A stretch of 9,987 nt of DNA from Rubrobacter sp. (GCA_013815485.1 JACDGB010000038.1:1-9987); one strand, 5' to 3'; shown: positions 1 through 6,130, numbered from the stretch's first letter. Notes: generated by a model not told the origin, from the letters alone. Program-made: numbers and translations.

Positions 1-378
1 GTCAAGAACACCCTCGCATACGGGCAGACCGCTAAGAAACCGGGGCTGCACGTCATGGAGGCGCCTACCCGCCACTGGGTGGAGACGGCGACGGGGCTCG
101 GGGCGACTGGCGTGGAGGTGATGCTCGCTCATGTGGCGGGACATCCGTTGCAGGCGCATCGCATGGTCCCGCTACTTCAAGCCTCCTCCGATGCCGAAAC
201 CATCCAGCGTCACGCCGACGACCTGGACGTGCTTCTCGAAGGAGACACTTCCGGGTGGGCAGAGCGTCTACTGGATTCTGTTGCGGCGGTGGCCTCGCGT
301 GAGTACACGCCGAAGCTTTTCGAGGCGGGCAACACGGACTTTCAGTTCACCCGAGGGCTGCTCGGCGTCTCAATGTAG
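1..378 (+). CDS. uxaA: UxaA-family altronate/galactarate dehydratase, C-terminal part (5' end outside window)
   Basis: The reading frame is open from base 1 to the TAG at 376-378, so this is the last 125 residues of a longer protein; the ATG at 55 is internal. The stretch with PGLHVMEAPT, then HWVETATGLGATGVEVMLAHVAGHP, matches the C-terminal domain of the UxaA / galactarate dehydratase family (family knowledge, recognised by eye). These enzymes dehydrate altronate or galactarate to 2-keto-3-deoxy acids using a metal ion. Substrate cannot be chosen from the C-terminus alone. A KduD-type dehydrogenase and a semialdehyde dehydrogenase at the right end of the window fit the same sugar-acid pathway. 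The final 58 bases recur at 4174-4231. A LuxR regulator gene follows after 68 bases on the same strand with no obvious terminator, so cotranscription is possible. Confidence 0.8.
   Translation, partial: VKNTLAYGQTAKKPGLHVMEAPTRHWVETATGLGATGVEVMLAHVAGHPLQAHRMVPLLQASSDAETIQRHADDLDVLLEGDTSGWAERLLDSVAAVASREYTPKLFEAGNTDFQFTRGLLGVSM
321..378 (+). repeat. Direct repeat copy 1: 3' end of uxaA
   Basis: The last 58 bases of the uxaA-like gene, including its stop codon, align without gaps to 4174-4231. By hand count 53 of 58 positions agree. Both copies are in the same orientation, 3853 bases apart, and both end exactly at the TAG. Beyond the stop codon I see no further similarity. Confidence 0.85.
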
Positions 379-446
379 GTTCGTCCAGGATCTCTCTTTT
401 CGTTGGCAGAGGCAGGTTAAAGTTTCCCGCTGGCGTAACCGATAAC

Positions 447-1160
447 GTGAGTATGGAGAAGTCGAAGGATGAACGGTTGGAGACGAGGATCGGCATGTTC
501 GAAGTAGCGGAAGCTAGGAACTTGCGACCGGTTCTTCGCCCTGTCAAAGAGGAGAGAGTCGGGCGAATCCCAGGCATCTGGATCGAATGCCCCTACCCGT
601 TGTTGACCGCCGGCCTTGCCCGCGCGCTGGAAGAAACCCTGCCGCACCACCGTCGGGGGTTCGAAAAAGCAGACGCTTCCCGGGTCGTGGTGCTCTGGGC
701 TGAGGACGTAGAAGATCTATCCGAGAACGTGCAGCGCCTCCGTGAAACGAGTCCGGAAGCTTCGATTGTAATCCTGGGCATGCGCGAGGAACTCTCACTG
801 GCTTGGGCAGCCTTGCAGGCCGGAGCTCGCGGCTTCGTCCACGCCGGGATGCAACCGGATCAGATAGCTCGTGCCATCTCGGTCGCCGCGAAGGGAGAGG
901 TCGTCGTCCCGAGGGGCTTGGTCGAGTACCTGGCGACCGAGGCATCGAGAGGGGAATCCACGGAGCGCGGTGTCCTCAAGCCGCGCCAGCAGCAGACTCT
1001 AGAACTCGTCGCCAAAGGTCTGAGTAACGCGGAGATAGCCAGACACCTCTACCTCTCCGAATCCACGGTCAAACAACACCTGCGCGCCGCCTACAAAGTT
1101 CTCGGTGTCCGCAACCGTACCGAGGCCGCCAGGCTAATCCGCGATTCTCAAGGCCGCTAA
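447..1160 (+). CDS. LuxR-type regulator with a degenerate receiver-like domain
   Basis: 237 residues from GTG 447. The C-terminus (about 176-236) is a typical LuxR/NarL helix-turn-helix: LKPRQQQTLELVAKGLSNAEIA, then LSESTVKQHL and a final AARLI helix. Residues about 41-165 follow the shape of a response-regulator receiver (IPGIWIECPYPLLTAGL, then VVVLWAEDVEDLS, then GARGFVHAGM), but the acidic pair near residue 47 is E-C-P, the phosphoacceptor position near residue 85 is not Asp in the usual context, and the conserved Lys near 131-132 is His. It is therefore probably not controlled by standard phosphorylation. Start is uncertain: GTG 447, ATG 453 or ATG 495; only the last has a GAGG at sensible spacing. 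It lies between uxaA and the glycosidase, so either may be its target. Confidence 0.85.
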   Translation: MSMEKSKDERLETRIGMFEVAEARNLRPVLRPVKEERVGRIPGIWIECPYPLLTAGLARALEETLPHHRRGFEKADASRVVVLWAEDVEDLSENVQRLRETSPEASIVILGMREELSLAWAALQAGARGFVHAGMQPDQIARAISVAAKGEVVVPRGLVEYLATEASRGESTERGVLKPRQQQTLELVAKGLSNAEIARHLYLSESTVKQHLRAAYKVLGVRNRTEAARLIRDSQGR

Positions 1161-1177
1161 CGCCGAACCAACCGGCG
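1161..1177 (+). terminator. Short hairpin just after the regulator stop codon
   Basis: CGCCG (1161-1165) and CGGCG (1173-1177) can pair around a 7-base loop directly after the TAA at 1158-1160. No T-run follows, so this is at best a weak or factor-assisted terminator. Confidence 0.25.
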
Positions 1178-1195
1178 AACGCCAGCCTGCACAAG

Positions 1196-1250
1196 CCGGC
1201 GGATGAGAGGCCGGACCCCGGAGACAGCCCCAACGCTAAAGGTCTCTCGG
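1196..1250 (+). other. Potential structured leader upstream of the GH18 gene
   Basis: The 167-base gap between the regulator and the glycosidase can form two local hairpins. CCGGC (1196-1200) pairs with GCCGG (1210-1214). CCG-GAGAC (1218-1225) pairs with GTCTC-T-CGG (1242-1250) with one bulged T and a 16-base loop. I could not match this to any riboswitch class I know. Stems of this size also occur by chance in G+C-rich DNA, so it is recorded as a possibility only. Confidence 0.25.
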
Positions 1251-1327
1251 TGTTCTGCCGATAACCCCAGCATAACGGGAAGAGGTTAGTAGAACCTACG
1301 ACAGTCTAATTGGCGAAGGGAATAGCG

Positions 1328-2359
1328 ATGCGGCGCACACTCTTATTGGCGATTACCATGACGGTGGCAACGGCTGTCGGGCTTCACACCAACCTTGCGG
1401 GCATCGAAGCCGCTCCCCGGTATAAGGTAAGCGTATGGTACCCGGGATGGGGCACCCCCGGGACATCGGACTACCAATCTGTTTCCGAGAACGCCGCCAC
1501 GGTAGACGAGGTCAACCCCTTCTGGTACAAGCTGAAAGCGGATGGCTTCGTGGCCTCCTACGAGTGGGCCGAGGATCCCAAATTGCTCTCGCTGGCCCGC
1601 GAGAAGGGCATTACGGTCATGCCGCTCATCTCCAACGAGTTCGACCCGGAGCGGGTTCACCGCGTGATCTCCACCGAAGCGGCCCGCGCCGCCCACGCGA
1701 AGAGGCTTACGGATCTCGTCGTGAGCAAAGGATACGATGGCCTGGACCTCGATTACGAGTCACTCCGGGCCGAAGACCGCGACGAGTTCTCCCTCTTCGT
1801 CGAGACTCTAGCCTCTCGACTGCACGCCAGAGACAAGAAGCTCGCCATCGCCGTTCACGCCAAGACCTCGGAGCCGGGCGGCTGGAGCGGAGCCAGGGCC
1901 CAAGACTGGAAGCGTCTTGGCCGGGCCGCGGACGAGTTCAAGATAATGCTCTACGACTACCACTGGAACGGTTCCGAAGCCGGGCCCGCGGCTCCCCCCA
2001 GTTGGATAGATGAAGTCCTCACGTTCGCCGAGACCAGGGTGGCTCCCGACAAGATCCGCATGGGCCTGCCATTCTACGGCCGTGACTGGAAAGGGACCAG
2101 CGCCGAAGACCTGGTACGCTCTGAAGTCGGGGAGTTGGCTCAAGAGCACTCCGTCACCGTGCGCCGTCATCCCTCGGGAGAGCCCTACTTCGAGTATCCC
2201 GGCGGCCACGCCGTCTACTACCAGGACTCCCGGAGCATCAGCATAAAGCTCGGCGTGCTGAAGCGTAAGCATCCCAAGGTAGGAGGAATAGCGATCTGGC
2301 ACGTCGGCGGTGAATCTCAGGACTACTGGACCACCTTGAGGAACAAGCTCGGACGGTAA
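1328..2359 (+). CDS. Secreted glycoside hydrolase family 18 protein (chitinase-like)
   Basis: 343 residues from ATG 1328, chosen because AAGGGA lies 7 bases upstream and the N-terminus then reads as a signal peptide (MRRT, a hydrophobic stretch to about residue 22, then AGIEAAPRY). An in-frame TTG at 1310 is less likely. The GH18 catalytic signature DGLDLDYE is complete at residues 137-144, with E144 as the expected acid catalyst. MLYDYHW (about 207-213) gives the M-x-Y-D motif and GGIAIWHVGGE (about 319-329) the conserved last-strand Trp. The whole protein is a single catalytic barrel with no LysM or binding module. GH18 enzymes cleave beta-1,4-linked N-acetylglucosamine polymers or peptidoglycan; spore-lytic YaaH/YdhD-type proteins are the closest style. 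It converges on a glycosyltransferase family 2 gene, which suggests a shared surface polysaccharide. Export is predicted; retention is unknown. Confidence 0.88.
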   Translation: MRRTLLLAITMTVATAVGLHTNLAGIEAAPRYKVSVWYPGWGTPGTSDYQSVSENAATVDEVNPFWYKLKADGFVASYEWAEDPKLLSLAREKGITVMPLISNEFDPERVHRVISTEAARAAHAKRLTDLVVSKGYDGLDLDYESLRAEDRDEFSLFVETLASRLHARDKKLAIAVHAKTSEPGGWSGARAQDWKRLGRAADEFKIMLYDYHWNGSEAGPAAPPSWIDEVLTFAETRVAPDKIRMGLPFYGRDWKGTSAEDLVRSEVGELAQEHSVTVRRHPSGEPYFEYPGGHAVYYQDSRSISIKLGVLKRKHPKVGGIAIWHVGGESQDYWTTLRNKLGR

Positions 2360-2430
2360 GCGCAGATGCCCCGGAGGACACCTGACTGTAGCCGTCTGTC
2401 CACGTACCGATACGACCGGGGCAAACGATT

Positions 2431-2471
2431 GGAGTCGAGGCCCGATACGTAGAACGCCAGACCTCGACTCC
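2431..2471. terminator. Inverted repeat between convergent genes, candidate bidirectional terminator
   Basis: GGAGTCGAGG (2431-2440) is perfectly complementary to CCTCGACTCC (2462-2471), a 10-bp stem with a 21-base spacer. It lies between the end of the glycosidase gene (2359) and the end of the small LPXTG gene (2479 on the other strand). A weaker outer pair, TGCCCCGG (2367-2374) with CCGGGGCA (2416-2423), is also present. No T-run follows on either strand, and the loop is long, so termination is inferred from position and symmetry. Confidence 0.5.
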
Positions 2472-2478
2472 TGGATAG

Positions 2479-2622
2479 TTACTCTCCGGTTTGCTCGTCT
2501 CCCTTGCCCGCCTTCCGCACGACCCACGCTCCGCCGAACATAAGCAGGGCGATGAGCAGGTAGAGTGCGCGCAGCGGGTTCAAGAAGAAACCGCCGGTGT
2601 CGGGAAGCATACCTCCGTACAT
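2479..2622 (-). CDS. 47-residue membrane microprotein consisting of an LPXTG sorting signal
   Basis: A short gene read on the - strand from ATG 2622 to TAA 2479-2481. AAGGAG lies about 8 bases before the ATG, in the gap after the glycosyltransferase stop codon 19 bases upstream, so the two are almost certainly cotranscribed. The protein starts MYGGMLPDTGG, continues with a hydrophobic helix (about residues 19-35, LRALYLLIALLMFGGAWVV) and ends in a charged tail starting RKAGKGDE. LPDTG at 6-10, then a membrane helix, then RK is the layout of a sortase recognition signal (established for Gram-positive surface proteins), but here no signal peptide or mature domain precedes it. It could be a bona fide sortase substrate, a small membrane partner of the glycosyltransferase, or a chance resemblance. 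No sortase gene is in the window. Confidence 0.72.
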   Translation of the reverse strand: MYGGMLPDTGGFFLNPLRALYLLIALLMFGGAWVVRKAGKGDEQTGE

Positions 2623-2641
2623 AACCAAATCTCCTTTCTAT

Positions 2642-3709
2642 CTATCTCTTGGCCGTTGCTACTTTGATCCTTGCGGGACTCTCCCAGCGTCCGCCGCTCT
2701 CGAGCTTGCGAGACTTGAAGTACGCGAGGGTGAACAGCACGCTCTCCAGGTACGCTACCATTGCGAATGCGGGGAGCAACAGGAGCGCCGACGGGCGGCG
2801 CTTGTGGTAGGCATAGAGCCCCGCGAACACGTACATCTGTCCCAGTTGCCACGCGATCATCACGGGAACGAGCCAGACGACGGTCGTACCCTGCAAGAGC
2901 AGGTAAGCCAGTATCAGAAGCACCGGCGCTATCGCGCTCCACACCCAACTCAGTATCTGCAGGTTGTTGGTGATCGAGAACCAGTCCGTCTTGAGCAGCA
3001 TCTTGCGATCCCGCATAGTCTGCCAGATGCCGGGCCACCACCTGTCGTAAGTCTGCTTGAGGTAGGCGTTGAAGGTCAGTGGCTCAGCTATCAGCGCGGG
3101 CGGCGCGTCGTGAAGGTACTTGACACTGCCGAGGTTTTGGTACCGTACGTCGCACAGCATGGAGAAATCGTCCAGCATGAGCCTGGAAGCTCTTTGCCAG
3201 TCTATACGCTTCACCGCCTCGCTATTCAGCAAGACGCTCGAGCCAGGCAAGACGTTGATGGTGTTGAGTACGTTCTGGGGGGTCCGTATGACGGCGTTAT
3301 ACATCCACATCGAGAAGCCCCGGTACGCCGTCCAGAAGTTCCAGCGCACTTGCTCAGATTCGATCCGACCGACTACGAAGGCCACCCCGGTCTCGAGTTC
3401 GCGTTCCAGAGCCGACACGTGCCCCGGGGAGAGCCACGTGTCGGCGTCGAGGATGAAGATGCCCTCGTAACTCTCGGTCAGGTTGAAGTAGTCTATCGTC
3501 CCCTTGAGCGTCCGTGACTTGCCCTGGTTCTCGTGGGCCGTGTACACGTTGCCGCCAGTCCAAAACCTGCCGATGTGCGCCGTCAAGTCCTTCGAGCAGT
3601 CGTCCGCGACGTAGACGTTCTCCGGTCCCACCTCTCTGACGGCAGCCTTGAGCGTCTTGTCAAGCACCTGTTCCTCATTGTACGCGGGTACGAGAATCGC
3701 CACGCTCAT
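2642..3709 (-). CDS. Membrane glycosyltransferase family 2, processive-synthase type
   Basis: 355 residues from ATG 3709, where the protein opens MSVAILVPAYNEEQVL, the classic GT2 beginning; AAGGAGGT lies upstream with a rather long spacing of about 11-12 bases. A GT-A fold is indicated by DDCS (36-39, nucleotide site), DAD (88-90, metal-binding DxD), LPGSSVLLN (154-162) and DD (180-181, candidate catalytic base). Q219 with R223-W224 resembles the QxxRW motif of processive synthases but is one residue longer. Three or so membrane helices follow (about 254-272, 275-296, 306-330), and the tail is basic. This is the layout of chitin, hyaluronan or poly-GlcNAc synthases; the donor sugar cannot be read from sequence. 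An LPXTG microprotein lies directly downstream and a GH18 hydrolase faces it, fitting synthesis and trimming of an extracellular polysaccharide. Confidence 0.87.
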   Translation of the reverse strand: MSVAILVPAYNEEQVLDKTLKAAVREVGPENVYVADDCSKDLTAHIGRFWTGGNVYTAHENQGKSRTLKGTIDYFNLTESYEGIFILDADTWLSPGHVSALERELETGVAFVVGRIESEQVRWNFWTAYRGFSMWMYNAVIRTPQNVLNTINVLPGSSVLLNSEAVKRIDWQRASRLMLDDFSMLCDVRYQNLGSVKYLHDAPPALIAEPLTFNAYLKQTYDRWWPGIWQTMRDRKMLLKTDWFSITNNLQILSWVWSAIAPVLLILAYLLLQGTTVVWLVPVMIAWQLGQMYVFAGLYAYHKRRPSALLLLPAFAMVAYLESVLFTLAYFKSRKLESGGRWESPARIKVATAKR

Positions 3710-3784
3710 GTTAGTTGATAACCTCCTTCTCGAAGTGAATAGGGTGCCATGCAGTGTCGGGGACATGTCAGTGGATGCAGATCC

Positions 3785-3813
3785 AATCTAGCCTCGATGC
3801 TGAGACTATTCAA
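3785..3813 (-). promoter_or_regulatory. Candidate promoter for the glycosyltransferase operon
   Basis: On the - strand, TTGAAT (3813-3808) and TAGATT (3790-3785) are separated by exactly 17 bases. Each agrees with the sigma-70-type consensus at four of six positions. Transcription would begin near 3778, giving a leader of about 70 bases before the ATG at 3709. It lies in the AT-richest part of the window (about 43% G+C over 3781-3840 by hand count). Confidence 0.4.
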
Positions 3814-4121
3814 CCAATAATGGCCGGTTCTTGGCGTAAATAAGCCGTTCTTAACCAGTTGGAATGCCGCCCAACTCATGGGCTAGACCCCACACCCTTG
3901 TACCTTAGTGCAGCTTTGCATACTTAGGTGTTATGCCAGGACATACTTATGGACCCTCGTAAGTGTTCCGGTTTCAATCGGTGGCCACTCGGGCCAGGGC
4001 TCCCCAACCGTCGAGGAGCAAGACAAACGTCATCGAAAGACGTCCCGGAGCAAGTCTCATGCTGGCCATGCCCGGCTCTGGTCCGGCTTCGGTGGCACGG
4101 TCATTGTTTCCGAGATGGATG
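3814..4121. other. AT-richer non-coding region between the glycosyltransferase promoter and the uxaA remnant
   Basis: No convincing gene is seen here on either strand. Besides the GCCG-TTCTT repeats, an 8-base direct repeat CATACTTA occurs at 3919-3926 and 3942-3949. From about 4030 there are scattered short resemblances to the inside of the uxaA-like gene, such as AACGTCATCGA near 4026, but they do not align continuously. Short open frames across the region lack ribosome binding sites and recognisable domains. Confidence 0.5.
3823..3856 (-). promoter_or_regulatory. Direct repeat upstream of the candidate promoter, possible activator site
   Basis: Read on the + strand, GCCGGTTCTTGG (from 3823) and GCCGTTCTTAAC (from 3844) share GCCG-TTCTT; the TTCTT cores begin exactly 20 bases apart, about two helical turns. 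They sit some 45-80 bases upstream of the predicted transcription start of the glycosyltransferase gene, where class I activators usually bind. No regulator can be assigned. Confidence 0.28.
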
Positions 4122-4231
4122 CTGGATGACCGTCGTGGCTGTCGCCTCCCGCGAGTTGCGCCTCCAGGTTCTTCGAGGCAGGCAACACGGATTTTCAGTT
4201 CACCCGAGGGCTGCTCGTCGTTTCGATGTAG
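4122..4231 (+). pseudogene. Frameshifted remnant of a second uxaA-like 3' end
   Basis: This stretch aligns with bases 271-378 of the uxaA-like gene. The last part (4174-4231) is 53/58 identical and encodes FEAGNTDFQFTRGLLVVSM plus TAG in the correct frame. The part encoding VAVASRE (about 4135-4155) matches at about 16 of 21 bases, but one extra base between 4156 and 4173 puts the two parts in different frames, and a second single-base difference occurs near 4128. The remnant therefore cannot encode the UxaA C-terminus. Upstream similarity fades out. It may be the relic of a tandem uxaA paralogue or one end of a duplication made when the 379-4121 cassette was inserted. It ends 19 bases from the convergent F420-type gene. 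Confidence 0.8.
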
Positions 4232-4250
4232 AGGTTACTGGGAAAGAAAG

Positions 4251-5132
4251 TCAGAGGTTCGCAGCCGCCGGGATAACTTCGCGTCCGATCTCCTCCAGCC
4301 GCGCGATCGGGTCCACGGGCGGGATGAAGCCAATCGCAGTTTGGATACCCAGGCCGGCTAGCGAGCGTAGCTGTTCGATCAGCTCGTCCGGATTGGAAGC
4401 TCCTTCGCCGGTGTCGAAGCGGAACATGCAGGTCTTCTCGATCTCGTCGTAGTCGCGGCCCTCGTCCTCGCAATGGCGGCGCAAAACGTCCAGCTTCCGC
4501 GCCATCCCGGGTGTCGGGTACAGGTTGCAGGCGTCGGCGTAGCGCGCGACCAGGCGCAGGGTCTTCTTCTCGCCGCCGCCCGCGATCATGATCGGAGGGT
4601 GGGGCCGAACCAGACTCTGCGGGAGGTTGAGCGGGCGTTCGAGCCGGTAGTGCCTGCCCTCGAAGGGACGCTCGTCGCCCTGCTCGCCGCTCCACATCCG
4701 CTGGCAGATCCGGACGGTCTCCTCCAGCATCTCGAAACGTTCCTTGAGCGGCGGAAAGGGAATGCCCAGCCCCCGCGCCTCCTCTTCGTAGTGGCCTGCC
4801 CCGATGCCGAGCCAGGCGCGGCCTCCTGACAACACGTCCAGCGTCGTCACCGTTTTAGCCAACATTCCCGGATGCCTGAAATGCACCCCGGTCACGACGG
4901 ACATCAGCTTGACCCGGCTGGTATTGGCGGCCAGGTATGCCAGCGTGCCGTAGCATTCCAGCTCATCGGCCTCCGGGCCACCCATGAAGGGATGCTGCCA
5001 GACGTGGTCCGACACGCCGATCAGGTCGAACCCCGCGTTTTCGGTAGTATGCGCGATCCCGGCCAACGTCGCGCCAGGGTCGGAAGAACCTCCGATCCAA
5101 TTGAAGTCGTTGATTATGAGCCCGAGCTTCAT
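4251..5132 (-). CDS. LLM-class (luciferase-like) F420-dependent oxidoreductase
   Basis: 293 residues from ATG 5132, preceded by GAGGAGG at 8 bases. The bacterial-luciferase-like barrel is shown by MKLGLIIN at the start, GFDLIGVSDHVW (34-45), VVTGVHFRHPGMLAKTVTTL (79-98) and GRAWLGIGAGHYEEE (104-118), then ERFEMLEETVRICQRMW, all typical of actinobacterial F420-type members (family knowledge). Such enzymes transfer hydride between coenzyme F420 (some use FMN) and an organic substrate; the substrate is unknown. It appears to be the last gene of a three-gene run with an NTF2-like protein and a membrane protein. A 17-codon ORF with its own ribosome binding site overlaps its start codon by the ATGA arrangement, suggesting translational coupling. 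Length is normal and no defect is visible. Confidence 0.88.
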   Translation of the reverse strand: MKLGLIINDFNWIGGSSDPGATLAGIAHTTENAGFDLIGVSDHVWQHPFMGGPEADELECYGTLAYLAANTSRVKLMSVVTGVHFRHPGMLAKTVTTLDVLSGGRAWLGIGAGHYEEEARGLGIPFPPLKERFEMLEETVRICQRMWSGEQGDERPFEGRHYRLERPLNLPQSLVRPHPPIMIAGGGEKKTLRLVARYADACNLYPTPGMARKLDVLRRHCEDEGRDYDEIEKTCMFRFDTGEGASNPDELIEQLRSLAGLGIQTAIGFIPPVDPIARLEEIGREVIPAAANL

Positions 5133-5182
5133 TTGCTAATCCTCCTCAAACGTACCAGTTTCTCGATCATCGGATACTGCAT
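5129..5182 (-). CDS. 17-residue ORF overlapping the start of the F420-type oxidoreductase
   Basis: From ATG 5182 to TGA 5131-5129, encoding MQYPMIEKLVRLRRISK. AAGGAGA is placed about 5 bases before the ATG, better than many real starts in the window. Its stop codon overlaps the ATG of the next gene as ATGA, and the downstream ribosome binding site GAGGAGG lies within it. It may be a translated leader that couples or controls expression of the oxidoreductase, or a small basic peptide. It lies in the otherwise empty 100-base gap after the NTF2-like gene. No homology is recognised. Confidence 0.4.
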   Translation of the reverse strand: MQYPMIEKLVRLRRISK

Positions 5183-5232
5183 GGGGTCTCCTTCGGCCGG
5201 CTGTCGCGCGGGGGAAAATGTTGGCGGCAGGC

Positions 5233-5625
5233 TCACGGTCTGCCCAGGATGGGGCTCAGTTGCAGGCCGGCAAGCAGCCAGTGCCCTTCCTGATTTACGA
5301 AGATGAGCGTCGCACGAAACTGCTCGTTGATGTCGTAGCGGCCGTTCTCGTCCTCGTACACCCCCTCGGCGCTCTGGCGGCACACCGCGACCGCCGCATC
5401 CCCATAGAGGCGAACCTCCACCTCATCAAGCCCGAAAGACGCGTAACGCAGGTACCCGGCCTCGTGGCGCGAGACCCACTGCTCCCTGGTCAGCATGAAG
5501 CCTCGCGGTCCCACGCCGACGAAGTCTTCGGCGAGGGCGCTCCCGAGGAAGGCAGCGTCGCCACGCAGCTCGGCCGCGGCCCAATCTTCCGCGAGCTTCT
5601 TTAGTTCTTCAGTCCCACCGTTCAT
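5233..5625 (-). CDS. NTF2/SnoaL-like protein (DUF4440-type fold)
   Basis: 130 residues from ATG 5625, with GAGGAG about 8-9 bases upstream. The pattern is that of the small cone-shaped NTF2-like fold: an N-terminal helix pair (TEELKKLAEDWAAAELRGDA), ALAEDFVGVGPRGFMLTREQW, then alternating strands ending in FRATLIFVNQEGHWLLAGLQLSPI (about 103-126). Proteins of this fold serve as ketosteroid-isomerase-like enzymes, polyketide cyclases or small binding proteins; no catalytic residues can be assigned here. The gene begins 28 bases after the end of the membrane-protein gene and precedes the F420-type oxidoreductase by 100 bases, so it is likely in the same transcript and may act on a related small molecule. 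No signal peptide is visible, so it should be cytoplasmic. Confidence 0.82.
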   Translation of the reverse strand: MNGGTEELKKLAEDWAAAELRGDAAFLGSALAEDFVGVGPRGFMLTREQWVSRHEAGYLRYASFGLDEVEVRLYGDAAVAVCRQSAEGVYEDENGRYDINEQFRATLIFVNQEGHWLLAGLQLSPILGRP

Positions 5626-5653
5626 GTCTCGTCTCCTCAGGTCGGTTTACTGT

Positions 5654-6130
5654 CTACCCACGGGCTCTCGGCGGAGGATCGGCGCGGTCGTATGAGCCCC
5701 GAGCGCCGCGACCGAACACCGTTCTTCCGGCCGGTGTCAACAGCAGGATCAGCCCGACCGTGAGCACCGTCAGCATCACGCGGTGGTAGATGTCGTTCAG
5801 TTCGGTGCTCGGGCCGGCGCCGACGGCTATCGCCACCATGCCGAGCAGCACGCCCGCCAGCGCGAAGGCATGGGCGCCCAAGATCGCGGACCACGCCCAA
5901 CTCCTGCGGGCGAACACGGCGTAGGCGCTGAACGCGAGGAGGAGCCCGCAAAGCGTCTCGACTATCGTCGCGGGAACTATCCGGGGCTCGACGAGGACCA
6001 CGGACCCCATCGGGACCCGCGCACCCAGATGGAGCAAAGCACCCAGAAGAAAGGTAATGGCGTAGAGGACGACAAGGGCGCCGGCCATTGTGGTTACGGC
6101 GTTCCGGCTGCGGGGGGTGATCACGGTCAT
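5654..6130 (-). CDS. Four-helix integral membrane protein, function unknown
   Basis: 158 residues from ATG 6130, chosen because AAGGAGC lies about 5 bases upstream; an in-frame ATG at 6196 would add a polar 22-residue extension without such a site. Four hydrophobic segments are seen at about 12-36, 52-74, 79-104 and 117-134, with a basic N-terminus (TPRSRN) and a basic, proline-rich tail. The N-terminus and tail should face the cytoplasm. No enzyme motif is visible, and I do not recognise the family; it resembles small DoxX- or DUF4383-like four-helix proteins in general shape only. It heads the run followed by the NTF2-like and F420-type genes. Confidence 0.78.
   Translation of the reverse strand: MTVITPRSRNAVTTMAGALVVLYAITFLLGALLHLGARVPMGSVVLVEPRIVPATIVETLCGLLLAFSAYAVFARRSWAWSAILGAHAFALAGVLLGMVAIAVGAGPSTELNDIYHRVMLTVLTVGLILLLTPAGRTVFGRGARGSYDRADPPPRARG

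Noticed and set aside
1161..1327. Riboswitch upstream of the GH18 gene
   Set aside because: Hairpins are possible, and cell-wall hydrolases can be under c-di-AMP control, but I could not match conserved cores of the c-di-AMP, c-di-GMP or glycine classes.
1310..1327. TTG start for the GH18 gene
   Set aside because: ATG 1328 has a well-placed AAGGGA and starts a better signal peptide.
2597..3517. A 306-codon open frame on the + strand
   Set aside because: Antisense to the glycosyltransferase, which has all expected motifs; His/Arg/Glu-rich translation typical of a shadow frame.
3710..3766. N-terminal extension of the glycosyltransferase from ATG 3766
   Set aside because: The family's first strand begins exactly at ATG 3709, and the extension covers the ribosome binding site.
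3908..4452. Open frames of 73-174 codons on the + strand through the uxaA remnant
   Set aside because: No ribosome binding sites or domains; their similarity to the uxaA 3' end is split between frames, so they are relics rather than genes.
4195..4695. A 166-codon open frame on the - strand
   Set aside because: Overlaps the F420-type oxidoreductase in another frame; Arg-rich and without domain features.
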